Assembly (NCBI RefSeq): GCF_900113185.1
Contig: NZ_FOZD01000001.1
Location: 868,001-932,000, forward strand
Length of the DNA stretch: 64,000 bases
Source: Agromyces sp. CF514
GTDB lineage: Bacteria > Actinomycetota > Actinomycetes > Actinomycetales > Microbacteriaceae
Direction of reading: 5' to 3'
Made by a program: the position numbers and the translations under genes. How positions within the stretch are numbered: the stretch's first letter is position 1; each line of letters begins with the position of its first letter. Of this stretch, positions 17,405-25,838 are shown piece by piece. The notes beneath the pieces were generated by a model. The model was not told where the DNA came from and ran no database searches. It saw only the letters and a list, made by a program, of their open reading frames with translations.

Positions 17405-18655
17405 ATGGTGAACGAGCAGCGGGGCACGGCGACGACCGGCGTGCTCGCCGGCATCCGCATCGCCGACTTCTCGCGTGTGCTGGCCGGGCCCTACGCCACG
17501 ATGATGCTCGCCGACTTCGGGGCCGACGTCGTGAAGATCGAACCGCCGACCGGCGACGACACCCGGCACTGGACCCCGCCCGTCGACGCGAGCGGGCAGG
17601 CCACCTACTTCGGCAGCGTCAACCGCAACAAGCGATCGGTCGCGCTCGACCTGACGGATGCCGCGGGGCTCGCCGAGGCGCGCAGGCTCGCCGCCTCGGC
17701 CGACGTCGTGATCGAGAACTTCCGTCCGGGCGTCATGGCCCGGTTCGGACTCGCCTACGACGACGTGCGGGCGCTGAACCCCGCCGCCGTGTACTGCTCG
17801 ATCACGGGCTTCGGCGCAGGCCGGGGGGCTGCCCTGGCCGGGTACGACCTGCTCGTGCAGGCGGTCGGCGGACTCATGTCGATCACCGGCGAACCCGACG
17901 GCGACCCGGCCAAGGCCGGCGTCGCGCTCGTCGACGTGCTCACCGGGCAGAACGCGCTCGCCGGCATCCTGCTCGCGCTGCGCGAGCGCGACCGCACCGG
18001 GTTCGGCCAACTCGTCGAGGTCGACCTGCTCGGCAGCCTGCTCTCTGCGCTCACCAACCAGGCCGCCTCGACCCTCGCCACCGGTGCGCCGCCGCGACGG
18101 CTCGGCAACGCGCACCCGAGCATCGCGCCCTACGCCGTGTTCCACGCGGCCGACCGCGAGCTCGTGATCGCCGTCGGCAACGACAAGCAGTTCCGCGCCC
18201 TCGCCGCGGCGCTCGGCGAGCCCGCGCTCGCCGACGACACGCGCTTCGCCGCCAACGCCGCGCGCGTTGCACATCGCCACGAGCTGACCGAGATCATCGA
18301 GAGCGTGCTCGCCGAGGCCTCCGCAGCTCACTGGATCGGGCTGCTCGAGCCCGCAGGCGTGCCCGCCGGGCTCGTGAACGACATCGGCGAGGCCATCGCG
18401 TTCGCCGAGGCGCTCGGGCTCGAGCCCGTCGCGGAGACGCGGCGGGAAGCCGCCGAGGCCGCCGGCGATGCCGCCGATGCCGCTGCCGAAGAGGCCGACC
18501 CGGAGGCGTCGGCGACCACGGCCGTGAGCCGCACGGTCGCGAACCCGATCCGGCTCTCGGCCACCCCCGCGACCTACCTGACCCCGCCGCCCGCGCTCGA
18601 CGAGCACCGCGGGGCCGACTGGCATCCGACCCCCTCGAAAGGACCGCACGCATGA
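17405..18655 (+). CDS. class III (CaiB/BaiF) CoA-transferase, probably succinyl-CoA:glutarate CoA-transferase
   Basis: The 416-residue product has the CoA-transferase family III start (GIRIADFSRVLAGPYATMMLADFGADVVKIE) and the region KAGVALVDVLTG with the catalytic aspartate. Class III enzymes move CoA between carboxylic acids through mixed anhydrides. Paired with glutaryl-CoA dehydrogenase, the human SUGCT/C7orf10-type reaction (glutarate activated with succinyl-CoA) is the best guess. A low-complexity Ala/Glu-rich stretch (about residues 345-370) near the C-terminus is unusual. Its stop overlaps the next start as ATGA. Confidence 0.85.
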   Translation: MVNEQRGTATTGVLAGIRIADFSRVLAGPYATMMLADFGADVVKIEPPTGDDTRHWTPPVDASGQATYFGSVNRNKRSVALDLTDAAGLAEARRLAASADVVIENFRPGVMARFGLAYDDVRALNPAAVYCSITGFGAGRGAALAGYDLLVQAVGGLMSITGEPDGDPAKAGVALVDVLTGQNALAGILLALRERDRTGFGQLVEVDLLGSLLSALTNQAASTLATGAPPRRLGNAHPSIAPYAVFHAADRELVIAVGNDKQFRALAAALGEPALADDTRFAANAARVAHRHELTEIIESVLAEASAAHWIGLLEPAGVPAGLVNDIGEAIAFAEALGLEPVAETRREAAEAAGDAADAAAEEADPEASATTAVSRTVANPIRLSATPATYLTPPPALDEHRGADWHPTPSKGPHA

Positions 18656-19851
18656 CCGCAACCGCCCCGCGCATCGACTCCGTCTTCGACCTCGACGCCC
18701 TGCTCACCGAGGAGGAGCGCGAGTGGCAGCAGCGCGCCCGCGCGATCGCGCAGGAGCAGATCGCGCCGATCATCGAGGACGACTTCGAGCACAAGCACTT
18801 CCGCCGCGAGCTCGTCAAGGTGCTCGGCGACGCGGGCCTGCTCGGCATGCACCTGCAGGGCTACGGATGCGCCGGCGCCGGCGCGGTGGCCTACGGGCTC
18901 GTGTGCCTCGAGCTCGAGGCCGCCGACAGCGGCTGGCGCACGTTCGTCTCGGTGCAGGGCTCGCTCGCGATGAGCGCGATCCACAAGTACGGATCCGAGG
19001 AGCAGAAGCAGCGGTGGCTGCCCGGCATGGCCGCGGGCGACCTCATCGGATGCTTCGCGCTCACCGAGCCGCAGGGCGGCAGCGACCCCGCCGCGATGAC
19101 CACGACCGCTCGCCGTGATGGCGACGAGTGGGTCATCGACGGCGCCAAGCGCTGGATCGGCCTCGCCTCGCTCGCCGACGTCGCCGTCGTGTGGGCGCGC
19201 GTCGACGACCCCTCGGGCGCATTCGGCGAGGGCGGTGCCGCCGTGCGCGGATTCCTCGTGCCCACCTCGACCGCCGGCTTCACGGCCACCCCGATCGACG
19301 GCAAGCTCTCGATGCGCGCGTCGGTGCAGTGCGACATCGACCTCGAGGGCGTCCGCGTGCCCGCCGACGCGATCCTGCCCGGCGCCCGCGGACTCTCCGG
19401 CCCCTTCGGCTGCCTCAACGAGGCGCGGTACGGCATCGTCTGGGGCGCGATGGGCGCCGCGCGCTCGTGCCTCGAGTCGGCGCTCGAGCGCTCGACCACG
19501 CGCGAGGTGTTCGGCAAGCCGATCGGCGCGAACCAGCTCACGCAGGCCAAGCTCGCAGACATGTTCGTCGAGGTCGAGAAGGGCGTGCTGCTCGCACTGC
19601 ACCTCGGCCGCCTCAAGGAGGCCGGCACGCTCACGCCCGCGCAGATCTCGGTCGGCAAGCTCAACAGCGTGCGCGAGGCGCTCGAGATCGCGCACCAGGC
19701 GCGCTCGATCCTCGCGGGCGACGGCATCACGAACGCGTTCCCGGTCATGCGGCACGCGGCGAACCTCGAGTCGGTGCGCACGTACGAGGGCACCGACGAG
19801 ATCCACCAGCTCGTCATCGGCCGGGCACTCACGGGCATCGCGGCCTTCTGA
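18652..19851 (+). CDS. gcdH: glutaryl-CoA dehydrogenase-like acyl-CoA dehydrogenase
   Basis: The 399-residue product has acyl-CoA dehydrogenase domains in order: the N-terminal helical domain, the beta domain with GCFALTEPQGGSDPAAMTT and DGAKRWIGLASLADVAVVWA, and the C-terminal helical domain ending VRTYEGTDEIHQLVIGRALTG. The catalytic base is the glutamate in TYEGTDEIH, the position used by glutaryl-CoA dehydrogenases. The enzyme would oxidise and decarboxylate glutaryl-CoA to crotonyl-CoA with FAD. It overlaps the CoA-transferase gene by 4 nt, indicating one operon. Confidence 0.88.
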   Translation: MTATAPRIDSVFDLDALLTEEEREWQQRARAIAQEQIAPIIEDDFEHKHFRRELVKVLGDAGLLGMHLQGYGCAGAGAVAYGLVCLELEAADSGWRTFVSVQGSLAMSAIHKYGSEEQKQRWLPGMAAGDLIGCFALTEPQGGSDPAAMTTTARRDGDEWVIDGAKRWIGLASLADVAVVWARVDDPSGAFGEGGAAVRGFLVPTSTAGFTATPIDGKLSMRASVQCDIDLEGVRVPADAILPGARGLSGPFGCLNEARYGIVWGAMGAARSCLESALERSTTREVFGKPIGANQLTQAKLADMFVEVEKGVLLALHLGRLKEAGTLTPAQISVGKLNSVREALEIAHQARSILAGDGITNAFPVMRHAANLESVRTYEGTDEIHQLVIGRALTGIAAF

Positions 19852-19855
19852 CCGC

Positions 19856-19901
19856 ACGACGTCGACGCACGATGTCGACGCCCGACGTCGACGCCCGACG
19901 T
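19856..19901. repeat. 13-bp tandem repeat, 3.5 copies
   Basis: Units ACGACGTCGACGC (19856-19868), ACGATGTCGACGC, CCGACGTCGACGC and partial CCGACGT follow directly after the gcdH stop. Each unit contains the palindrome GTCGAC. No gene is present in 19852-20050, which otherwise holds only an A/C-rich leader for the next gene. Confidence 0.75.
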
Positions 19902-20050
19902 TTCCACCGAACCGTCGATGTTCGCCCGTCCTGAGCGAAGATAGGGCGGGCATCGACGGATCGAAGACGATTCGGAGGCGTCGCAGCACGCACCATCCCT
20001 ACGAACCCGCAACACGCACCACCAACACGCACCACCATGAAGGAGCAGTC

Positions 20051-20308
20051 ATGAAGGCAATGGAGCCTCGACTCACCCGCGCCGTCGTCGAGTGGACCGG
20101 ATGGGGCACAGCCCCCACTCCGGTCCGCGACGACGCACGCGTCATCGCGAAGTTCGGCGCCACCGCCGGACCCGCACTCGTCAAGGCGGCCCGACGCCTC
20201 GAGGCGGACTACAGCGGCTGTTCGACGGAGTTCCGCACGCGGCATCCCGAACTCGGCATCGACGCCGTCGAAGCACTCGCCTGGGCCAGCACGCACGACG
20301 CGGGCTGA
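20051..20308 (+). CDS. small hypothetical protein (85 residues)
   Basis: I do not recognise this gene. GAAGGAG lies 6 nt before ATG 20051, a near-ideal ribosome binding site. The product begins MKAMEPRLTRAVVEWTGWGT and has one region of helix-forming residues (VIAKFGATAGPALVKAARRLEADY), one Cys, and no signal peptide or membrane segment. Codon use matches its neighbours. It is separated from gcdH by a repeat-bearing gap and ends at a shared terminator. It may be a lineage-specific cytosolic protein. Confidence 0.65.
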   Translation: MKAMEPRLTRAVVEWTGWGTAPTPVRDDARVIAKFGATAGPALVKAARRLEADYSGCSTEFRTRHPELGIDAVEALAWASTHDAG

Positions 20309-20331
20309 CGCGGCGCAGCCGCCGTCGACGA

Positions 20332-20367
20332 CGAAGGGCGCCCGGGTCGAGACCCGGGCGCCCTTCG
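20332..20367. terminator. bidirectional hairpin terminator
   Basis: A perfect 17-bp stem (20332-20348 with 20351-20367) lies between the convergent 85-residue ORF and the small membrane protein gene. Confidence 0.88.
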
Positions 20368-20384
20368 CGGTGCGTGCGCGGCGA

Positions 20385-20714
20385 TCAGTTGATGCCGGGA
20401 ATGATGAGCCAGTGGTTGACGAGCACGACCCAGATCGCCGTCACCACGAGGGCGGCGATGGTGACGCCACGGCCGGTGCGGCCTCCGGCGAAGAGCGCGA
20501 CGACGAGCACGATGAGCGTGGCCACGCCGAGCACGAGCGCGCCCCACGGGATGCCCGGCACGAAGAACGAGAGCAGGAACAGCGCGGCGACGATGACCTC
20601 GATGACGCCGACGACGGTCGAGCCGCCGCGGGCGCGCAGGCGCCAGATGCCGTCGATGAGGGCGAGCACGCCGCCGATGAGTGCGAGGAGCAGGAGCCAG
20701 GTCAGGGTGATCAT
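20385..20714 (-). CDS. small membrane protein, four predicted helices
   Basis: The 109-residue product is almost entirely hydrophobic, with four helices (approximately residues 3-23, 35-55, 57-78 and 85-104) and a basic loop RLRARGG after the first. No catalytic motif is visible and no family was recognised with confidence; it resembles uncharacterised Microbacteriaceae integral membrane proteins. The ATG at 20714 has GGGAACCTC upstream, a weak site. It is monocistronic. Confidence 0.7.
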   Translation of the reverse strand: MITLTWLLLLALIGGVLALIDGIWRLRARGGSTVVGVIEVIVAALFLLSFFVPGIPWGALVLGVATLIVLVVALFAGGRTGRGVTIAALVVTAIWVVLVNHWLIIPGIN

Positions 20715-20841
20715 GAGGTTCCCTTCGGGTAGCGGTGTGGGGGCACCGGGCCGTCGGCAGTTTCCGACGACCCCGCCACGCTAGCGATCGCGTGGAGGGC
20801 GAGGTTGGGGGTTGCGCCGCGCATCCGGAGCCGTGTATCCC

Positions 20842-20881
20842 GCGCGAAGCGGGACGCCGGGCGCGAAGCGGGGGGCGCCGG
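20842..20881. repeat. two-copy direct repeat upstream of the amino acid ABC operon
   Basis: GCGCGAAGCGGGACGCCGG (20842-20860) is followed directly by GCGCGAAGCGGGG-GGCGCCGG. The 292-bp gap 20715-21006 holds this repeat and the presumed promoter; I see no gene in it. Confidence 0.55.
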
Positions 20882-21006
20882 GGAATGCAACGCGGGGTCA
20901 CGCGGTTTCACTCTGCGACGCCCGCGTGATGGACTCGAATCGCGCCCGGGCGGCCGAACACGGCACCGGCGCACGACGCCATCCCCACGAACGGAGCACC
21001 ACCCGC

Positions 21007-21813
21007 ATGTCACGTGTCCGCAGCATCCTCGGCCTCGCCGCCGCATCCGCCGCCGTCCTCGCCCTCGCCGCCTGCTCGAGCAGCGCGCCCGCCGCGAGCG
21101 ACGACGCGGCCGGTGATGAGTACGGACTCGTGAAGGCGGGCACGCTCACCGTCGCGACCGAGGGCACCTACCGTCCCTTCACCTTCCACGACGAGGGCTC
21201 GGGCGACCTGGTCGGCTACGACGTCGAGATCGCCGAAGCCGTCGCCGACGAGCTCGGCCTGAAGGTCGAGTTCCAGGAGACCCAGTGGGACGCGATCTTC
21301 GCGGGCCTCGACGCGGGTCGGTTCGACGTCATCGCGAACCAGGTCTCGATCAACCCCGAGCGCGAGGAGAGCTACCTCTTCTCGACGCCGTACACGGTCT
21401 CGCCGAGCGTGGTCGTCGTGAACGAGGGCGACACGTCGATCAAGACCTTCGACGACCTGAAGGGCAAGACGACCGCGCAGTCGCTCACGAGCAACTTCTA
21501 CCAGCTCGCCGTCGACGCGGGCGCGAACGTCGAGTCGGTCGAGGGCTGGGCGCAGGCCGTCGCCCTCCTCGAGCAGGGCCGGGTCGACGCGACCGTCAAC
21601 GACAAGCTGACCTTCCTCGACTACGTGAAGCAGAACCCCGACGCGAAGCTCGAGGTCGCGGCCGAGACCGACCCCAGCGAGAGCGCCCTCGCGTTCACGA
21701 AGGACAAGACGGCGCTCGTGAAGGCCGTCGACGAGGCCCTCGCGAAGCTCAAGGAAGACGGCACGCTCGCCGAGATCGGCGAGAAGTACTTCGGCGCCGA
21801 CGTCTCGGAGTAG
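21007..21813 (+). CDS. ABC transporter substrate-binding lipoprotein, polar amino acid type
   Basis: The 268-residue product has a lipoprotein signal peptide with lipobox LAAC (Cys about residue 23). It is followed by the family 3 solute-binding fold: GTLTVATEGTYRPFTFHD, LVGYDVEIAEAVADELGLKVEF, and the hinge region with FDVIANQVSINPERE. Such proteins capture polar amino acids; closest in style are cystine/glutamine binders (TcyA, FliY). The gene starts a three-gene operon with a permease and ATPase. GGAG lies about 9 nt before the ATG. Confidence 0.92.
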   Translation: MSRVRSILGLAAASAAVLALAACSSSAPAASDDAAGDEYGLVKAGTLTVATEGTYRPFTFHDEGSGDLVGYDVEIAEAVADELGLKVEFQETQWDAIFAGLDAGRFDVIANQVSINPEREESYLFSTPYTVSPSVVVVNEGDTSIKTFDDLKGKTTAQSLTSNFYQLAVDAGANVESVEGWAQAVALLEQGRVDATVNDKLTFLDYVKQNPDAKLEVAAETDPSESALAFTKDKTALVKAVDEALAKLKEDGTLAEIGEKYFGADVSE

Positions 21814-21926
21814 TACCTTCCAGAACAAGCGCGCGAGTGCTTCGACGTGAGTGCGAGCGCGTCCGCCGGTCGGACGCGCTCGCTTCCTCGCGTCGGAGCC
21901 TCGCCTGATCGGAAGGGGCTGCCGAC

Positions 21927-22598
21927 GTGGACTCGAACTCGGGTTGGCAACTGTTCCTCGACTCCTTCTGGCCCATCGTGTGGGGCGGGATCAGCGGCAC
22001 GATCCCGCTGGCGCTCGCGTCGTTCGCGATCGGCCTCGTGCTCGCGCTGGGCGTGGCGCTCGCGCGCATCTCGAAGAATCGCGTGCTCTCGGGGGCCGCA
22101 CGCTTCTTCATCTCGGTGATCCGCGGCACGCCGCTGCTCGTGCAGCTGTTCGTGATCTTCTACGGCCTGCCCGCCGTGGGCCTCGTCATCGACCCCTGGC
22201 CGAGCGCGATCATCGCATTCTCGCTGAACGTCGGCGGGTACGGCGCCGAGATCATCCGGGCCGCGATCCTCTCGGTGCCGAAGGGCCAGTGGGAGGCCGG
22301 CTACACGATCGGCATGTCGTCGGGCACGACGCTGCGTCGCATCATCCTGCCGCAGGCCGCGCGGGTGTCGGTGCCGCCGCTGTCGAACACCTTCATCTCG
22401 CTCGTGAAGGACACGTCGCTCGCGTCGCTCATCCTCGTGACCGAGCTGTTCCGCGTCTCGCAGCAGATCGCCGCTTTCAGCCAGGAGTTCATGCTGCTCT
22501 ACCTCGAGGCCGCGCTCGTCTACTGGCTGTTCTGCCTCGTGCTCTCGAGCGGGCAGACCGTCATCGAGAGGAGGCTCGACCGCTATGTCGCCGTCTGA
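21927..22598 (+). CDS. polar amino acid ABC transporter permease
   Basis: The 223-residue product has about five membrane helices and the HisM/GlnP-type start ([21 protein letters not shown]). The EAA loop that touches the ATPase is [22 protein letters not shown]. It starts at GTG 21927 with GGAAGGGG upstream. Its end overlaps the ATPase gene by 14 nt. It imports the amino acid captured by the upstream binding lipoprotein. Confidence 0.92.
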   Translation: MDSNSGWQLFLDSFWPIVWGGISGTIPLALASFAIGLVLALGVALARISKNRVLSGAARFFISVIRGTPLLVQLFVIFYGLPAVGLVIDPWPSAIIAFSLNVGGYGAEIIRAAILSVPKGQWEAGYTIGMSSGTTLRRIILPQAARVSVPPLSNTFISLVKDTSLASLILVTELFRVSQQIAAFSQEFMLLYLEAALVYWLFCLVLSSGQTVIERRLDRYVAV

Positions 22599-23448
22599 GC
22601 ACGAGAACCCCGAACAGGGCGACGGCGGGGCGGATGCCGGTGGCGGGCCGCGTGCAGCCGACCCCCTCGCGCCCCGAGAGACGCCCGACGACGCCGTGCT
22701 GCTGACCGCACGCGGCATCCGCAAGTCGTTCGGCGACAACGAGGTGCTGCGCTCGATCGACCTCGAGGTGCGCCGCGGCGAGGTCGTGGTGCTCATCGGC
22801 CCGAGCGGATCGGGCAAGACGACCGTGCTGCGCTCGTTGAACGGACTCGAGACGCCCGACGCCGGCATCCTGAGCTTCGACGGCGGACCCGAACTCGACT
22901 TCGCGGCCACGGTGACCAAGCAGGGCAGGCTCGCGATGCGGGACCGCTCGGCGATGGTGTTCCAGCAGCACAACCTCTTTCCGCACATGACCGTGCTCGA
23001 GAACGTCATCGAGGGGCCGGTGCGGGTGCAGCGGGTGCCGAAGACGCGCGCGATCGCCGAGGCCGAGGCGCTGCTCGACCGCGTGGGCCTCGCCGAGAAG
23101 CGCGACGCCTACCCGTTCGCGCTCTCGGGCGGGCAGCAGCAGCGCGTCGGCATCGTGCGCGCCCTGGCGCTGAAGCCCGACCTGCTGCTGTTCGACGAGC
23201 CCACGAGCGCGCTCGATCCCGAGCTGGTGGGCGAGGTGCTGAAGGTCATCAAGGAGCTCGCCGACGAGGGCTGGACCATGGTCGTCGTCACGCACGAGCT
23301 CGGCTTCGCCCGGCAGGTGGCCGACGAGGTGCTGTTCATGGACGGCGGCGTCGTGGTCGAGCGCGGTGCACCCGCACAGATGTTCACGAACCCGCGCGAG
23401 GAGCGCACACGCCGCTTCCTCGACCGGATCCTGCGCCCGCTCGACTGA
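22585..23448 (+). CDS. polar amino acid ABC transporter ATP-binding protein
   Basis: The 287-residue product has Walker A GPSGSGKT (about residues 73-80), Q-loop [12 protein letters not shown], signature LSGGQQQR, Walker [14 protein letters not shown] and switch histidine VVTHELGFA. It belongs to the GlnQ/HisP group. An extra 35-residue Gly/Asp/Pro-rich N-terminus precedes the domain, so a later start is possible, but the overlap with the permease gene supports ATG 22585. Confidence 0.93.
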   Translation: MSPSEHENPEQGDGGADAGGGPRAADPLAPRETPDDAVLLTARGIRKSFGDNEVLRSIDLEVRRGEVVVLIGPSGSGKTTVLRSLNGLETPDAGILSFDGGPELDFAATVTKQGRLAMRDRSAMVFQQHNLFPHMTVLENVIEGPVRVQRVPKTRAIAEAEALLDRVGLAEKRDAYPFALSGGQQQRVGIVRALALKPDLLLFDEPTSALDPELVGEVLKVIKELADEGWTMVVVTHELGFARQVADEVLFMDGGVVVERGAPAQMFTNPREERTRRFLDRILRPLD

Positions 23449-23480
23449 GCAAACGGCGGGGCGGCGCGTAGCGTGGAGGC

Positions 23481-24236
23481 ATGCCCGCCGTCACCACCGG
23501 ACTCCCGCCGGAGCCCCGGGTGCGGCGAGCCCGGTGGTGGCTCGGCATCTTCAGGCTGTGCATCGTGGTGCTCGAGGTCGTCGCCCTGATCGGCAACTTC
23601 CGCTACGTGCTGGGGTTCCGCAGCTTCGCGACCGCCAACTTCTTCAGCTACTTCACGATCCAGTCGGCGTTCCTCGCCGTCATCACGCTCTCGATCGCGG
23701 CCGGGTTCGCGCTTCGCGCCCCCCGCGACCCGGCGTGGCTCGGCATCCTGCGCACGGTGGTCACCGTGTACGTGGTGCTGTCGGGCATCGTGTTCGCCAT
23801 CATCGTCGCGGAGTCCTCGTCGCACGGGTACCGCGTCGACGTTCCGTGGTCCGACACGTTGCTGCACTTCATCGTGCCCGCGCTCGCCGTGATCGCCTGG
23901 AGCGTCGACAGCGTGCTCGGCGTGAACCCGCCGGTGCCGTGGTCGACGGTCGGCTGGGTGCTCGTGTTCCCGAGCGGATGGCTCGTCTACACGCTGATCC
24001 GAGGAGCGGATGTCGGGTGGTACCCGTACTTCTTCCTCGACGAGGCGCAGGTCGGCAGCGTGCTCGGGGTCGTCGTGTCGTGCGCCCTCGTGCTGCTGAT
24101 CTTCCTCGGGCTGACGACGACGCTCGTCGCCGTCAACCGCGGGCTGTGGCGAAGGGCTCGAGATCGGCGAGCACGGCCGTCACGAAGTCCTGATCCGACA
24201 GCTCCTCGAGTCGCGTCGCCTGCGATGCGGCGATGA
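23481..24236 (+). CDS. Pr6Pr-family membrane protein
   Basis: The 251-residue product has six predicted membrane helices, as in the Pr6Pr/FAR-17a-AIG1-like group: FRSFATANFFSYFTIQSAFLA near helix 2, then SDTLLHFIVPALAVIAW, and GWVLVFPSGWLVYTLIRG with WYPYFFLD. Function of bacterial members is unknown; eukaryotic relatives are lipid hydrolases with threonine and histidine active residues. The last 35 residues are Arg/Pro-rich and lie inside the convergent amine oxidase gene, a 104-bp overlap. Confidence 0.78.
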   Translation: MPAVTTGLPPEPRVRRARWWLGIFRLCIVVLEVVALIGNFRYVLGFRSFATANFFSYFTIQSAFLAVITLSIAAGFALRAPRDPAWLGILRTVVTVYVVLSGIVFAIIVAESSSHGYRVDVPWSDTLLHFIVPALAVIAWSVDSVLGVNPPVPWSTVGWVLVFPSGWLVYTLIRGADVGWYPYFFLDEAQVGSVLGVVVSCALVLLIFLGLTTTLVAVNRGLWRRARDRRARPSRSPDPTAPRVASPAMRR

Positions 24237-25683
24237 TGCCGACGAGCGCGGCCTCGCCGCTTCCCGTCGCGGCGCCCACGTCGATCCACCTCGCGACCGT
24301 CGGCGACCCGCCCACCACGCTCAGGGTCGACGCGGCGGCGCCCGCCTGGGCTTCGGCCGCGGCGTCGGTCTGGTCGTCGGCCGGGATATCCGCCCTCCAG
24401 AACGGCTCGTCGAAGGCGAGCCAGACGACGTCGACGACCCCCATGCCGAGCTGGGAGATCGCGAGCTGGTAGGGCCGGGGCAGGGGCGGCTCGAAGCGCA
24501 CCTGGTCGGTCTTCAGCACGCCGAGCGGCAGCGTGACGACGGCGCGGTCGACCGTCAGGGACTCGCCCGTGTCGAGGCGCAGGCTCACGCGGTCGTCGGT
24601 GCGGGTGACCTGCGTCACGCCGCTCATGGTCACGACCTCGAGGCCGTCGGCGAGCCGGTCGAGCAGGTCGGAGATCGGCGCGGTCGGCAGGCGCGGTGCC
24701 GTCGGGTCGCCGTCGGCGTTCGCGGCGAACGGGGCGAGCAGCGGCGCGGGGTCCCAGCGCTGCGCCGACACCACGGTCGCCTCGGCCCCGGTGAGCGGCT
24801 CGAGCCCGCTCGCGAGCGCATGCCGTAGCCACGCCGCCGGGCTGACGCCGTCGTCGCCGGGGGTCTCGGATGCGGGCGCCTCGCCCGACTGCTGCAGCGC
24901 AGCCGTGACCGACACGTCGTGGGGCAGCGCCTGCGACCACTCATGGGCGCGCTCGAGCGCCTCGGCGCCCGAGGGCGAGGGCACGAGCGGCGTGCCGTCG
25001 GCGCGCACCACCGCGGGTCCTCCGAGGAACGGGATCGTGTCGACGGATGCCGCGGCCAGCGCCTCGACCAGGCCCTCGTCGTCGCCGACGAGCCAGCTGC
25101 CGAGCTCGACCGGGGTGCCGAACGCATCGTCGACGACGGAGAGCACGCGGCCGCCGATGCGATCGCGCGCCTCGATCACGATGACGTCGAAGCCCTGATC
25201 GGCGAGCTCGCGCGCGGCCGTGAGCCCGGCCAGGCCGGCGCCGATGACGGCGATGCGCTCTCCGGGCGCCGCGAGTTCCAGGATGTCGCCCGCTGCGCGG
25301 AACCCCGAGCTCTGGGCACCCTGCAGCGTGCCCGCGCCGACGGTGGAGGTCGCCTCGCCCGCGAACACGATCCGCCCCTCGATCGGCTTGGCGAGACGCG
25401 TGCGCATCTGCTCGGTCGACCCGAACTCGGCGAAGCTGAACGAGCCGCGCGCGTAGGGATCGGTGCCCCAGGCGGAGCGCCGCATGTTCGTCGGGCGCGG
25501 CACGGCCGACGGGGTCGGAGTGGGCGTCGGCGTCGCGGTCGGCGTCGGCTTCGGCGTGGGGGAGGGCTCGTTCCACGTGCAGCTCGCGAGCACGATCGCG
25601 GCGGCACCGGCGAGGCCCGTGGCGAGTCCCGCCGTGAGGAAGGTGCGACGGGGGATCCCGCCCGACGCGCCCCGATCGTCCAT
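24133..25683 (-). CDS. Tat-exported flavin amine oxidase lipoprotein, apparently circularly permuted
   Basis: The 516-residue product begins with a twin-arginine signal (PRRTFLTAG) ending in lipobox LASC (Cys35), then a Pro/Thr repeat linker (residues 38-65). Residues 68-135 hold the block normally found at the C-terminus of monoamine oxidases: WGTDPYARGSFSF, then GRIVFAGEATS and GFRAAGDIL. Only after this comes the normally N-terminal Rossmann motif VIGAGLAGLTAARELA (residues 146-161) and ARDRIGGRV. The protein stops after VLADLEPFATARG, where the C-terminal block usually follows. All expected parts are present, in rotated order. It probably oxidises amines or polyamines on the outer face of the membrane. 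ATG 25683 is the start, since it begins the Tat signal. Confidence 0.85.
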   Translation of the reverse strand: MDDRGASGGIPRRTFLTAGLATGLAGAAAIVLASCTWNEPSPTPKPTPTATPTPTPTPSAVPRPTNMRRSAWGTDPYARGSFSFAEFGSTEQMRTRLAKPIEGRIVFAGEATSTVGAGTLQGAQSSGFRAAGDILELAAPGERIAVIGAGLAGLTAARELADQGFDVIVIEARDRIGGRVLSVVDDAFGTPVELGSWLVGDDEGLVEALAAASVDTIPFLGGPAVVRADGTPLVPSPSGAEALERAHEWSQALPHDVSVTAALQQSGEAPASETPGDDGVSPAAWLRHALASGLEPLTGAEATVVSAQRWDPAPLLAPFAANADGDPTAPRLPTAPISDLLDRLADGLEVVTMSGVTQVTRTDDRVSLRLDTGESLTVDRAVVTLPLGVLKTDQVRFEPPLPRPYQLAISQLGMGVVDVVWLAFDEPFWRADIPADDQTDAAAEAQAGAAASTLSVVGGSPTVARWIDVGAATGSGEAALVGIIAASQATRLEELSDQDFVTAVLADLEPFATARG

Positions 25684-25737
25684 GCGACTCAGGCTAGCCG
25701 ACGCGGGTTCGCCGGAGGCGTCCGCCCGGCGAACGCC

Positions 25738-25793
25738 GAACCACGAAAACCGAACGAAGAAGGCCGAACGACGAAGACCGAACGACGAAGGCC
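25738..25793. repeat. 14-bp tandem repeat, four copies, upstream of the amine oxidase gene
   Basis: The units are GAACCACGAAAACC, GAACGAAGAAGGCC, GAACGACGAAGACC and GAACGACGAAGGCC, head to tail, with a partial copy at 25731-25737. They occupy the gap between the aminotransferase stop and the amine oxidase start and may be regulator binding sites. Confidence 0.85.
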
Positions 25794-25821
25794 GGCCCCG
25801 CGGCATCCGCGAGTCCGGCCT
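25789..25821 (-). terminator. terminator after the class III aminotransferase gene
   Basis: AGGCCGG (25789-25795) pairs with CCGGCCT (25815-25821). Inside, CGCGG-CAT-CCGCG can extend the structure. It starts 18 bp after the aminotransferase stop on the minus strand. Confidence 0.6.
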
Positions 25822-25838
25822 CCGTCAGGTGCCCGAGG

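Noticed and set aside
24133-24236. Frameshift or truncation of the amine oxidase gene, with the C-terminal block lost into the overlapping gene
   Set aside because: The missing block is found intact at the N-terminus of the same protein, and the DNA beyond the stop codes for membrane helices of the convergent gene in its own frame.
25738-25793. CRISPR array
   Set aside because: Repeats are 14 bp, directly adjacent and without spacers; no cas gene is present.
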